A DNA stretch of 64,000 nt, taken from positions 16,044 through 80,043 of the forward strand of contig PNAM01000071.1 in assembly GCA_003170275.1 (NCBI GenBank), given 5' to 3'. Each line of letters begins with the position of its first letter. Position 1 is the stretch's first letter. The DNA comes from Myxococcales bacterium (GTDB taxonomy: Bacteria > Myxococcota_A > Polyangia > Palsa-1104). The translations under genes and the position numbers were made by a program. The notes under the pieces were generated by a model. That model did no database searches. It was given only the letters and a program-made list of their open reading frames with translations, and was not told where the DNA came from. Of this stretch, positions 10,611 through 18,897 are shown in pieces.

Positions 10611-11585
10611 TCAGTCCTCATCGGGCGCGCCGCCGGAGCGTGCCAGATCTTCGGTGCGGATCTTTCCCGCGTCCATGCCGCGCGCGCGTTTGGTCATGGT
10701 GGCGAACAGCTCGTCGAACGGCGGGGCGGCACCTTTCATGAAGCGCAGCGGGTTGACGCGCGCGACCACGAACGCCTTCAGGTACGGGCTGGTCAGGCCC
10801 TTCTCCTTGAGCTTGGCCACCGCTTCGCCGACCGCCTCGTCGAACTCGAGCACCACCTTGGCGCGCCGGCGCCGCTCCTCGATGGCCGAGCGCAGCGGCT
10901 GCTCGAGAAAGCCGTCGACCTTCTTCAGCACCGGCTGGTACGCGCCGCCCGACAGCCGGCCGCGCTCCTGGTAGGCGAAGCCGAGCGTGCACAGCTGCGG
11001 CTCCTCGAACTCCAGCACGTACTCCGACTCCTTGCGCGCGCCGTCGAGGCGGGTGAGCTCCTCGTACATGCGCACCACCTCGAGCGACTTTTCGCGCAGG
11101 TTGTGCGCCTTCTCGATGTTGAGCGCGAGGATCTGGAACGCCACCTCGCGCTCCGGCACCAGCAGCGCCAGCACGGTCTTGGCCCCCAGCTCCTTGAGCG
11201 CGGTCAGGCGGTGGTTGCCGTTTGGCGTCTGATAGCCCGTCTCGGCCTTCACCGCGATGATCGGATCGAGGTAGCGGCGGGTCTTGTCCATGGCCAGGGT
11301 GAGCTTGCGCACGTGCGCGTCGGACACGTCGCGCTGGTACGGCGTGGGCTCGACCTTGTCGATCGGCAGCGCGGCCAACAGCTGCACGTGGCCACCGAGC
11401 GGCTCGCGGTAGATCGCCAGCACCTGGCCCCCGTCGCTGGCGACCTGCGCGGCGAGCTCGGCGGCGGCGCCTTCGGGCGTGGCCACGGCCAGGTCGAGCG
11501 GGCCCAGGTCGGTCGGCTTGAGCTTGACGCCCTTGCGCGCGCGCGGCTTCCCCGACTTGGTGACCGGACGCTTTTTGGTGGCCAT
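10611..11585 (-). CDS. ParB/Srx-fold (ParB N-terminal-like) protein
   Basis: This 324-residue protein carries a ParB-like nuclease/CTPase-fold domain in its middle (about 75-170): LPIDKVEPTPYQRDVSD, then PIIAVKAETGYQTPNGNHRLTALKELGA, which matches the conserved ParB box with its NG.HR motif. The N-terminus is Lys/Arg-rich (about 25 residues) and the C-terminal half is helical, without a recognisable helix-turn-helix. No parA is adjacent and no parS-like site was seen, so it is more likely a solitary ParB-domain protein than the chromosome partitioner. Its start codon overlaps that of the divergent gene (CATG at 11583-11586). Confidence 0.8.
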   Translation of the reverse strand: MATKKRPVTKSGKPRARKGVKLKPTDLGPLDLAVATPEGAAAELAAQVASDGGQVLAIYREPLGGHVQLLAALPIDKVEPTPYQRDVSDAHVRKLTLAMDKTRRYLDPIIAVKAETGYQTPNGNHRLTALKELGAKTVLALLVPEREVAFQILALNIEKAHNLREKSLEVVRMYEELTRLDGARKESEYVLEFEEPQLCTLGFAYQERGRLSGGAYQPVLKKVDGFLEQPLRSAIEERRRRAKVVLEFDEAVGEAVAKLKEKGLTSPYLKAFVVARVNPLRFMKGAAPPFDELFATMTKRARGMDAGKIRTEDLARSGGAPDED

Positions 11586-12645
11586 GCGACGGTACTATCA
11601 GACCGCGGCCCCGTGCGGTAGCGTGATCCGGAGCGTGAACGGAGACGTCAACGAGGAGGGCTTCGGCCGGCCGGTTCCGCCGGGCGGTTACGCGTGGTGG
11701 TACTTCGACGCGCTGTCCGACGACGGCACGCGCGCGTTCGCGGCCATCTTCTTCATCGGCTCGGTGTTCTCGCCCAGCTACGCGCGGCGCGTGCGGCGCG
11801 GCGAGCCGGCGCGCGCCGAGGAGCACCTGGGCGTTAACGTGGCACTGTACGAGCGCGGCAAGCAGGCGGCGTGGGTGATGAGCGAGTACGGCGCGCGCGA
11901 GCTGAAGAGCGCGAGCGCCTCGGAGCTGCGCATCGCCGGGTCGGGCATCGTGCGCTCGCCGTCGGGCGCCATCCGGCTCGAGATCGTCGAGCACTCGGCG
12001 CCGTTCCTCTCGTCGCTGGTGCGGGTGGGCGCGCGGGTGGTGGGCCACGTCGAGATCGAGCCGCTGTCGCCGTCGCTGGCGGGCAACGAGCTGGCTTCGG
12101 TCGATGGTCACCGGCATGGCTGGCGCGTGCCGGTGCCGCGCGCGCGCTTCACGGTCGAGATGGAGCGGCCGGCGTTTCGCTTCCAGGGCACGGGCTATCA
12201 CGACACCAACTACGGCGACGGGCGGCTCGAGGCGGCGTTCTCGCGCTGGAGCTGGGCGCGCTTCCACACCGGCGATCGCACGGTGATCCTGTACGAGACG
12301 CGCGATCGCCGCGGCGTCGAGCGCGCCATGCTGGTCGACGCGCGCGACGGCGACGTGGCCAGCCAGCGCGCGACCCACGAGGTCGCCGCCGCCATCGACG
12401 GGCCGCTGCGTCGGGCGGGTTGGGGCCTGCAGCTGCCGGCCTGGTTCACGCTCAAGGACGGCTCGCTGCGCTGCGAGCCCCGGCAGTTCCTCGAGACCGC
12501 GCCGTTCTACGCGCGCTACGTGGGCGCGCTGCAAGAGAACGGCAAGCCGCTCGCCACCGGCATGGGCGAGTACCTCGATCTCGATCGCTTCTCCGGGCGT
12601 GGCATTCAGTTCCTGCTGCGCTTCAAGACGCGGAAGGTCTCGTGA
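11584..12645 (+). CDS. CrtC-family carotenoid 1,2-hydratase-like protein
   Basis: The product (353 aa from the ATG at 11584; GTG starts at 11623 or 11635 are also possible and would avoid overlapping the divergent start codon) resembles hydroxyneurosporene synthase CrtC. That enzyme adds water to the 1,2 double bond of acyclic carotenoid ends. Visible family features are PGGYAWWYFDALSDDG near the start and the block YHDTNYG followed by FSRWSWARFHTGDRT. The GTGA overlap with the following glycosyltransferase suggests the pair makes a glycosylated hydroxy-carotenoid, or modifies another lipid. The lipid substrate is inferred, not shown. Confidence 0.7.
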   Translation: MRRYYQTAAPCGSVIRSVNGDVNEEGFGRPVPPGGYAWWYFDALSDDGTRAFAAIFFIGSVFSPSYARRVRRGEPARAEEHLGVNVALYERGKQAAWVMSEYGARELKSASASELRIAGSGIVRSPSGAIRLEIVEHSAPFLSSLVRVGARVVGHVEIEPLSPSLAGNELASVDGHRHGWRVPVPRARFTVEMERPAFRFQGTGYHDTNYGDGRLEAAFSRWSWARFHTGDRTVILYETRDRRGVERAMLVDARDGDVASQRATHEVAAAIDGPLRRAGWGLQLPAWFTLKDGSLRCEPRQFLETAPFYARYVGALQENGKPLATGMGEYLDLDRFSGRGIQFLLRFKTRKVS

Positions 12646-13835
12646 TCGCGCTCACGGTCCTCGTCGGGGTGTGGGGGTTCGCCTGCTTCGTGTTCACGGT
12701 CGCGGCGATCAACGCCGTTCGCAAGATGGTGCGCCGCTCGAGCGCCGAGGTGGCCAACGCCAAGAGCTGGCCGGCGCTGGCGATCCTGCGGCCGTGCGAG
12801 GGGCTCGACGCGGGACTGGAGGAGAACCTGCTCTCATCGCTGACCGCGCGCTATGACGGCCCGCGCGAGGTGTTCCTGCTGGTGCCGGCGCGAAGTGATC
12901 CGGCGTGGGCAATCGCGGAGCGCGTGGTCGCGCAGGCGGCGGCGCGTGCGCCGGGGGTCAAGGTGCAGCTGGTCGAGACCGCGATCCAGACGCGTGCCAA
13001 CCGCAAGGTCGCGCAGCTGCTGGCCGCGGCGCCGTACGGCGATGCGCCGGTGATCGTAGTGGCGGACAGCGACATCCGCTTCGACGAGCGCACGCTGCCG
13101 TCGCTGATCGGCGTGCTCGAGGTCCATCCGCGCGCCGGCGCGTCGAGCGCGCCGTACATGGAGGTGCTCAAGGAGACCGCCGGCGATCGCGCGTCGGCGG
13201 CGCTGCTCTCGTCGACGCCGCACGCGTTCTACTGCCTGACCGCGCTGGCCGAGCGTTCGGGCGGCGCGCACGTGCTGTGCGGCGCGCTGATCGCGATCAA
13301 GCGCGCGGTGCTGGACGAGGTGGGCGGCTTCGCCTCGCTCGAGCCGTTCCTCGGCGAGGACTTCGAGCTCGCGCGCCGCCTGCACGAAAACGGCTACACC
13401 ATCCCCACCTCGCCTGCCCCCGCGCCGGTCTTCGACCACGGCCGCACCGTCTCATCGGTGGTCCGCCGCTTCGCCCGCTGGTGCACGGTCACCCGCCAGC
13501 AGCGCCCGCACCTGTTCGCCACTTACACGCTGCTCCTCGGCTGCATGCCGCCGATCCTGTGTGGCGCCGCCGTCGCTCTCACCCTCCACGCCCCCTACGC
13601 CCCACTCGCCGCCTTGATCGTCACCGTCGCGCTCGCCGTCCGCATCGCCCTCGCCGCCACCCTTCGTCGCTGCTACGGCCTCTCCGCAAACCCCCTGCGC
13701 GCCCTGTTCGCGCTCCTGGTCGGCGAAACCGTCATCCTCCTCGCCGCCACCCTCGCCCTCGGCCGCCCCGAAGTCGAATGGCGCGGCCGCCGCTACCACG
13801 TAGGCCCCGGCGGCCTCCTCTCCCGCATCAACTAG
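12642..13835 (+). CDS. Membrane glycosyltransferase, GT21/HpnI-like
   Basis: This 397-residue processive-type GT2-fold enzyme resembles ceramide glucosyltransferase and HpnI. It has an N-terminal membrane anchor (IALTVLVGVWGFACFVFTVA), DSDIRFD as the DxD-like metal site near residue 140, LGEDFELARRL as the catalytic acid loop, RFARW as the (Q/R)xxRW motif, and two or three C-terminal membrane spans. It begins with GTG at 12642, overlapping the CrtC-like stop. Coupling to a CrtC homologue points to glycosylation of a carotenoid hydroxyl. A hopanoid or sphingolipid acceptor is the alternative. Codon choice shifts to C-rich third positions in the last 400 bp. Confidence 0.75.
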   Translation: MIALTVLVGVWGFACFVFTVAAINAVRKMVRRSSAEVANAKSWPALAILRPCEGLDAGLEENLLSSLTARYDGPREVFLLVPARSDPAWAIAERVVAQAAARAPGVKVQLVETAIQTRANRKVAQLLAAAPYGDAPVIVVADSDIRFDERTLPSLIGVLEVHPRAGASSAPYMEVLKETAGDRASAALLSSTPHAFYCLTALAERSGGAHVLCGALIAIKRAVLDEVGGFASLEPFLGEDFELARRLHENGYTIPTSPAPAPVFDHGRTVSSVVRRFARWCTVTRQQRPHLFATYTLLLGCMPPILCGAAVALTLHAPYAPLAALIVTVALAVRIALAATLRRCYGLSANPLRALFALLVGETVILLAATLALGRPEVEWRGRRYHVGPGGLLSRIN

Positions 13836-13842
13836 CGACGCC

Positions 13843-14331
13843 TCACCGGACGCCTAGTTGGGCGAGTTGGGTTAGGAGGGACTGGAGTTGGGCGTCGGTG
13901 CAGTCGCCTTGGCTGGAGAAGAGGACTTTGCCGTCGGGGGCGACCAGGATGAGGTGGTTTTTTCCTTTGCTGAGGTTCCAGGACTTTCGGACCTGGCCGG
14001 TCCAGTCGATGTAGATGGTGGTGTTTTTGCTGGTGGCGGTCTTGCGGATGTCGGAGAGCGCGTACCTCTTGGCGGGCCACCAGTTCCACTTTTCCAGATC
14101 GGCGACGGGGAGCACGTCGACGAGGGCCTGGTTTTCCTTCTTGGAGTTGAGCTTGCCGAGGACGTCCTTGGCGTGTTGGTTCTGCTTGCCGCCGTCCTGG
14201 TCCTCGTAGATCAGCAGCACCGGCCGCGGGCCGGGGACGTCGCGCACGTTGCCGCTCTGATCCTCCAGCTTCACCGGCGGCGCGACCGCGCCCTGCGCGA
14301 TCAGGAGCAGCGAGACGAGCAGCGCGATCAC
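13843..14331 (-). CDS. Exported thioredoxin-fold-like protein without CxxC
   Basis: This is a 162-residue protein with a signal peptide (IALLVSLLLIAQGAVA). The rest looks like a thioredoxin/YtfJ-type fold: PRPVLLIYEDQDG as the first strand, then a helix, LPVADLEKW, and TTIYIDWTGQVRKSW and HLILVAPDGKVLFSSQG as later strands. No CxxC redox pair is present, so it is not a classical disulfide enzyme. It starts with GTG at 14331, overlapping the stop of the upstream lipase-like gene (GTGA), and is the last gene of the TonB-receptor/lipase run. Confidence 0.6.
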   Translation of the reverse strand: MIALLVSLLLIAQGAVAPPVKLEDQSGNVRDVPGPRPVLLIYEDQDGGKQNQHAKDVLGKLNSKKENQALVDVLPVADLEKWNWWPAKRYALSDIRKTATSKNTTIYIDWTGQVRKSWNLSKGKNHLILVAPDGKVLFSSQGDCTDAQLQSLLTQLAQLGVR

Positions 14332-15095
14332 GGCTGAATCTTCTCCGGTGGGACGCCGCCGCTCAAGATCCCGATCACGACCTTCGACACGATCTTGTTG
14401 TGATCGAACTTCGGATCGACCGCGATGCGACGGGCGCCGCGCGGGCCGATCCCCGGCGGCGCGACCAGGTGCCCGTAGCGCGGCTGCATCACCGGATCCG
14501 ACGGGAAGCTGGTGACGTACTCGACCACCTCGACGCCGCGCGGCGGATCGGGATAGCTGCGAAAGGTGCCCATCACCGACATCATCGCCGGGGAGCGCCA
14601 CGCGTCGTCGAGCGAGAACGGCGGGCCGAGCATGCCGCCGAACGGCGCGCCGATGGTGATCACCTGCAGCCGGCGATCGCGCGGCACCAACAGCCCGCCG
14701 ATCGCCAGCGCCGCCACCATGCCGCCCACCGAGTGGCCGATCACGATCACCTGCTTGACCGACGCGGGCGTCTGCCACAGCGCCGAGCCGAGCGTGGTGC
14801 GCAGGTCGCGCGACGCGCGCTCGAGCGAGCCCCACGGGTTCCACCAGAACACGAAGAAGTCGGCGCCCGGCGAGCGCAAGAGCGCCTGCACCGCGTCGTC
14901 CCATTCCCAGCCATAGCCGAGCACGCCCGGCACGATCACGAACAATCGCGTCACCCCGGCGCGCACGCGCGGCAGCGCCGGATGGCTGCCTTCGACGACG
15001 GGACAGGTCGGGCAGCGATCGCGCACGTGGGTCACGCAGCCGCCCGTCATCAGCAGCATCAGCAGCATCAGCAGCGCGACTCTAGAATTCACCAC
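14328..15095 (-). CDS. Alpha/beta-hydrolase (lipase-like) lipoprotein
   Basis: This predicted lipoprotein has 255 aa. The signal sequence MVNSRVALLMLLMLLMTGGC ends at a lipobox Cys20. The catalytic domain carries the nucleophile elbow GHSVGGM, an upstream RLFVIVPGVLGYGWEWDD oxyanion-region strand typical of triacylglycerol or PGAP1-like lipases, and a late HLVAPPGIG segment that could supply the His. The Met/Leu repeats of the signal peptide come from a 9-nt tandem repeat in the DNA. It overlaps the TonB-receptor gene by 14 bp upstream and the thioredoxin-fold gene downstream, so the three are likely cotranscribed. Confidence 0.75.
   Translation of the reverse strand: MVNSRVALLMLLMLLMTGGCVTHVRDRCPTCPVVEGSHPALPRVRAGVTRLFVIVPGVLGYGWEWDDAVQALLRSPGADFFVFWWNPWGSLERASRDLRTTLGSALWQTPASVKQVIVIGHSVGGMVAALAIGGLLVPRDRRLQVITIGAPFGGMLGPPFSLDDAWRSPAMMSVMGTFRSYPDPPRGVEVVEYVTSFPSDPVMQPRYGHLVAPPGIGPRGARRIAVDPKFDHNKIVSKVVIGILSGGVPPEKIQP
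15048..15074. repeat. 9-nt tandem repeat (CATCAGCAG x3)
   Basis: Three perfect copies of CATCAGCAG encode the MLLMLLML core of the lipase-like protein's signal peptide on the minus strand. A unit gain or loss would change the hydrophobic length by three residues without shifting the frame. Confidence 0.8.
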
Positions 15096-17667
15096 GGATT
15101 CCGAACGAAGGGAGGATTGGCAGGCCGGTGATCGGCGCCGAGCGCACGAAGTCGTAGCTCGGCTGGATCACTTCCTGGTTGGCGCGGTTGTAGACGTTCG
15201 AGACGTCGAGGTACAGCTTGAGCAGCCAGCGCTTGAACAGGAACGTCTTGTCGATGCGAAAGTCGATGGCGTTGAAATCGGCGAGCCGCGCGGTGTTGAC
15301 CGGGCCGTGCGCCGGCGAGTACACGTCGGAGTCGGCGTCGTAGTAACCACCGGACGGCGGCGTGTACGGAAAGCCGGTGATGTAACGAAAGCGCAGCCCG
15401 AGCTCGAAGCCGCGCGGCAGGTACGCGTGCGCCACGATCACCAACACGTGCGTCTGATCGAAGTCGAACAGCCGCCAGCCGCAGGTGCTGCAGTCCTTGC
15501 GCTCGGACTTCATCAGCGTGTAGCTCACCAGCCCGAAGAACCACTTCGAGATCGACTGCCGCAGCAGCACCTCGAGCCCATACACGCGCCCTTCGCCGAT
15601 CGACGCCACGCGCTCGGGCACCACCTGACCGCCGCGCTCGACGAACTTGCCGCTGGTCGCCGCCAGATCGTAGAGCTGCTTGTAGAAGCCGGTGGCCTCG
15701 ACGATCAGGCCCGGCGCCAGACCCTGCTCGAGCGTGAGCGCGGTGTGCAGCGCCGATTCGGGCCGCACCGTCGGGCTGCCGAACTGCGCCACGTAGTCGG
15801 TCGGCTGCGGCGGCTGCGAGTACAACCCCACGCCCGCCTTGAGCCAGGTGAAGCCGGCCAGGCGAAATTGCGCCGACAGCCGCGGGTTCACCGTCGGGTG
15901 CTGCAGCACGCTGTAGTAGTCGAAGCGCAGGCCGGGCGTGATGCTGACGCGGCCGTTCGGCTTCCAGGTGGCCTCGGCGAACAGGCCGATCTCGCCGAGG
16001 TTGATCGGCGTGTGCAGGTGCTGCGTCTCGCCGGCCGAGATCGGCGACGGGGTCTGGCCTTCGCGCGTGGGCGGCGGCACGTCCAGATCGAGCGCGACGT
16101 TGGAGTAGACCACGTCCGCGCCGATGAGGAACTTGAGCTTGCGCGACCACTGGTAGCGACCCTCGAGCCGCGCGTCGAGACCGCCGACGCCCACGCCGTA
16201 GGACAGCGTGCTGCCGAGCGCGCCCGACGAGCCCTGGTAGCCGCCGGCGAGCTGCGTGAAGAAGTTCCAGTTGCCGACCGCGCGCGTCCAGCGCACTTGT
16301 AGCTTGTGGAAGAAGATGTGCGTGCCGAACGAGGTGAGCGCGGGATCGGCGTCTTGCGGGCGGTCGAAGATCAGCTTGAGCACGTCGTCGGAGCCGAGCG
16401 CCATCACGCGCAAGTGGCCGCCGCCGACCGGATAGTCGAACACCGCCTGGTAGTCGTAGTAGACCGGCGCGTCGGTGAACTTGAGGCCGGGCGCCGCCAC
16501 CGCCGAGAGCAGCGCGTCGACGTAGCTGCGGCGCGCGGCGAGTAGCAGCGAGCCCTTGCCGACCGGGCCTTCGGCGGAGAGGCCGGTGTCGAAGACGTTG
16601 GTCTCGGCGGCGCCGTGCCAGCGGTCGCGCTTGCCTTCGCGCAGATCGGCGTCGATGGTGCCGGCGATCGCGCGGCCGTAGCGGACGCCGAAGTTGCCGG
16701 CGAAGAAATCGATCGAGTCGATCACCTGCGTCGGCACCACCGAGGTGAGCCCGCCGAAGTGGTAGAGCTGCGGCACCTCGGAGCCGCCGATGTACACGCG
16801 GCTGTCGGTGGGCCGGCCGCCGCGCACGATGATCAGGCCGGTGTTGAACGGCGCGCGCGCCACGCCGGGCAGGTTCTCGATCGCGCGCAGCGCGTCGCCG
16901 AAGGTGCCGGGCATCTTGACCAGCTCCTCGGTGGTGAGCACCTGGCGCGAGATCTCCTCGCGGTTGAGATCGGCGCGCACCGTCGATTCGTAGCGCGTGT
17001 ACTGGCTGGGCTCGATGTAGTAGTTGACGGTCAGCACCTCGCGCTCGCCGATGGTCTCGTTGGTCTCGTGGCGGCGCGCCTTGGGGCCGTTGACGATCAC
17101 GTGGTACTTGCCGGGCGGCAGACCCTTGAGCGAGAAGTGGCCCTTGTCGTCGATGTCGGATTGGAACGTCCCGGCATCGCCGACGGCGATCACCTTGCCG
17201 TTGGCCACTGGCGCGCGCGTGCCGCGGAGAAAGACGCCGCCGGAGAAGCGCACCACCTCGTCGAGCTTTTTCGGCTCGGGCCGGGGTGCGATCTTGAGCA
17301 CGAACTTGTAGGCGTAGGTGATGTGCGACGAGACCGGCGTGCGATCGGCGAGCGCCGGCCGAAAGCGGAACTTGCGCGCCGCGGCGACCGCCGCCTCGTC
17401 GAAGCCGTGGCCGGCGGGCGTCTTGACCTTCACGTTGGCGACCGCGCCCTGGTTGTCGACGTCGAACTCGAGCACCACCGTGCCCGACAGGTTGGCGTCG
17501 AGCGCCGCTTTGGGATACGGCGCGGGCACGCGCTCGACCAGCACCGGAGGCGTGAATTTGGGTTGGCCCTCGCTGACGGGGGCATCCTCGGGGTTCATCT
17601 GGGCGAAGGCGGGCGCCCCGGTCAGGACGACGAGGAGCGCGACCGCGCGCAGCCACGGCGCTGGCAC
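15082..17667 (-). CDS. TonB-dependent receptor fused to a TonB C-terminal domain
   Basis: This 861-residue outer-membrane protein has domains in unusual order. A signal peptide (to about 22) is followed by a TonB C-terminal-like domain (about 40-115: PPVLVERVPAPYPKAAL, GTVVLEFDVDNQGAV, AAVAAARKFRFRPA). Next come a carboxypeptidase-regulatory-like beta domain (about 135-205), a plug (about 235-345, with ALRAIENLPGVARAPF and RGGRPTDSRVYIGG) and a beta-barrel to the C-terminus ending GIRGEF. The TonB energy-coupling module is normally on a separate inner-membrane protein; here it is N-terminal to the receptor. Substrate unknown; the adjacent lipase suggests lipid or ester-linked nutrients. Such fusions are known to me from Myxococcota. 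Confidence 0.85.
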   Translation of the reverse strand: MPAPWLRAVALLVVLTGAPAFAQMNPEDAPVSEGQPKFTPPVLVERVPAPYPKAALDANLSGTVVLEFDVDNQGAVANVKVKTPAGHGFDEAAVAAARKFRFRPALADRTPVSSHITYAYKFVLKIAPRPEPKKLDEVVRFSGGVFLRGTRAPVANGKVIAVGDAGTFQSDIDDKGHFSLKGLPPGKYHVIVNGPKARRHETNETIGEREVLTVNYYIEPSQYTRYESTVRADLNREEISRQVLTTEELVKMPGTFGDALRAIENLPGVARAPFNTGLIIVRGGRPTDSRVYIGGSEVPQLYHFGGLTSVVPTQVIDSIDFFAGNFGVRYGRAIAGTIDADLREGKRDRWHGAAETNVFDTGLSAEGPVGKGSLLLAARRSYVDALLSAVAAPGLKFTDAPVYYDYQAVFDYPVGGGHLRVMALGSDDVLKLIFDRPQDADPALTSFGTHIFFHKLQVRWTRAVGNWNFFTQLAGGYQGSSGALGSTLSYGVGVGGLDARLEGRYQWSRKLKFLIGADVVYSNVALDLDVPPPTREGQTPSPISAGETQHLHTPINLGEIGLFAEATWKPNGRVSITPGLRFDYYSVLQHPTVNPRLSAQFRLAGFTWLKAGVGLYSQPPQPTDYVAQFGSPTVRPESALHTALTLEQGLAPGLIVEATGFYKQLYDLAATSGKFVERGGQVVPERVASIGEGRVYGLEVLLRQSISKWFFGLVSYTLMKSERKDCSTCGWRLFDFDQTHVLVIVAHAYLPRGFELGLRFRYITGFPYTPPSGGYYDADSDVYSPAHGPVNTARLADFNAIDFRIDKTFLFKRWLLKLYLDVSNVYNRANQEVIQPSYDFVRSAPITGLPILPSFGIRGEF

Positions 17668-17704
17668 GCGCTGATGCTATCGCTCCGACGGTGGGAATTC
17701 AAGA

Positions 17705-18841
17705 TCAGGCGGGCGTGCGCAGCGCCAGCGCGCCGAGCAGCGCGGCGCCGAACGCCAGGTGCACGAAGGCGGCCACCTTGAGCTGCGTCACGCGGTGGCG
17801 CAGGTGGTCGGCGGGCGTGCCGCGACCGAGCTGGTAGTGCTTGCCGTCGGGCTCCAGGCGCTGCCGGTGGCTCGAGCGCCATGGGCCGGCACAGGGCTCG
17901 CCGGTCACGCGCCCGACGACGTACACGTCCTCGCCGTCGACGAGCGGGAACGACGGCTCGCGATCGCTGCGCTCCAGGCCCGGGCCGAGCTCGAGGTGCG
18001 CGCCGTCGACCAGCACCGCGGCGCCCTCGGGCAGGAGCGCGCCGCGACGGTGGTCGCCGAACACCACCGCGCCGGGCGGCAGGCGCAGCGTCCCGAAGCG
18101 CAGGTTCGCGGTCGGGCGCATGGCGCGGCGCAGGTTCCAGATGGTGAGTAGCGACAGCCCGTACAGCGTCGCCAGCACCGCCAGCCAGATCGCGGGCGGG
18201 GTGTGCGAGAGGATGCCGACCGAGGCGAAGAGGGTGGTGGGATGAAGGCGGCGGCCGTGCGCGTCGAGGCGGATCGCCTGCGCCGCGCCGTGGTGGTTGA
18301 TGGCGAGCCAACCGTCGCCGAGCGGGTGGGCGACGAAGTCATTGCCGACCCGCACGGTGGCCGCGCCGCGCCACTCGCCGTGCGCGCGGGCGCTGAGCTG
18401 GCCGTCGAGGTTGCGGAGCGAGAGGTGGAGCGCGCCGGCGTGCGTGGTGGTGCCGGTCTGGCGATCGCGATCGATCTCCAGCGGCTCGAGCTGGCCTTCG
18501 CGCGCGAGGAACACCCACGGCAGCGGCGCGTTCGGCGGGGTGTCGACGGCAAAGCCGAGGCTGCGCAAGCCTTGCTGGGCGGTGCGCGCGTTGCGCCAGG
18601 TGACGCGCGACCAGGTCAGATCGCCGTCGATGAGGTAGGCCTCGTCCGGGTACAGCACGTGCAGCCCGTCGGGGGCGGAGACGACCGCGAGCGCGTGGGC
18701 CAGATCGGGCTCGAGCGGCGGCGGAAGCTGCTGCGCGGCGCGTGGGGCGCGCGCGAAGTGGACGAAGACGGTGGTGGTGAGGGCGGTGGTGCCGAGTGCG
18801 GCGAGGACCAGGAGCGCGGCGGACGCCGGAAGCTTGCGCAT
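17705..18841 (-). CDS. Membrane protein of unknown function, paralogue A
   Basis: I do not recognise this 378-residue protein. It has an N-terminal membrane anchor (ASAALLVLAALGTTALTTTVFVHF), an extracytoplasmic beta-rich region, a second span near 215-240 (IWLAVLATLYGLSLLTIW), a cytoplasmic domain containing LPPGAVVFGD...PLVDGEDVYVVGRV and a Y-x-L/I-GRGTPADHLRH box, then a C-terminal span. The last 130 residues are clearly homologous to the next upstream gene (18898-20538), which has the same topology. The repeated DGDPVY(L/V)VG pattern faintly resembles GIDE-type domains, but this is weak. Confidence 0.65.
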   Translation of the reverse strand: MRKLPASAALLVLAALGTTALTTTVFVHFARAPRAAQQLPPPLEPDLAHALAVVSAPDGLHVLYPDEAYLIDGDLTWSRVTWRNARTAQQGLRSLGFAVDTPPNAPLPWVFLAREGQLEPLEIDRDRQTGTTTHAGALHLSLRNLDGQLSARAHGEWRGAATVRVGNDFVAHPLGDGWLAINHHGAAQAIRLDAHGRRLHPTTLFASVGILSHTPPAIWLAVLATLYGLSLLTIWNLRRAMRPTANLRFGTLRLPPGAVVFGDHRRGALLPEGAAVLVDGAHLELGPGLERSDREPSFPLVDGEDVYVVGRVTGEPCAGPWRSSHRQRLEPDGKHYQLGRGTPADHLRHRVTQLKVAAFVHLAFGAALLGALALRTPA

Positions 18842-18897
18842 TCACGTTTCGACACCGCCGTGGCGCGAAGGTTCCCGAACGAGCGCGTTTCCCCTCG

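Noticed and set aside
10611..11585. Chromosome partition protein ParB
   Set aside because: No parA neighbour, no parS-like palindromes and no helix-turn-helix region, so a general ParB-fold label is safer.
15089..17656. A second 855-codon frame inside the TonB-receptor gene
   Set aside because: Same strand, shifted frame, low-complexity Arg-rich translation. The other frame has signal peptide, TonB-like, plug and barrel features.
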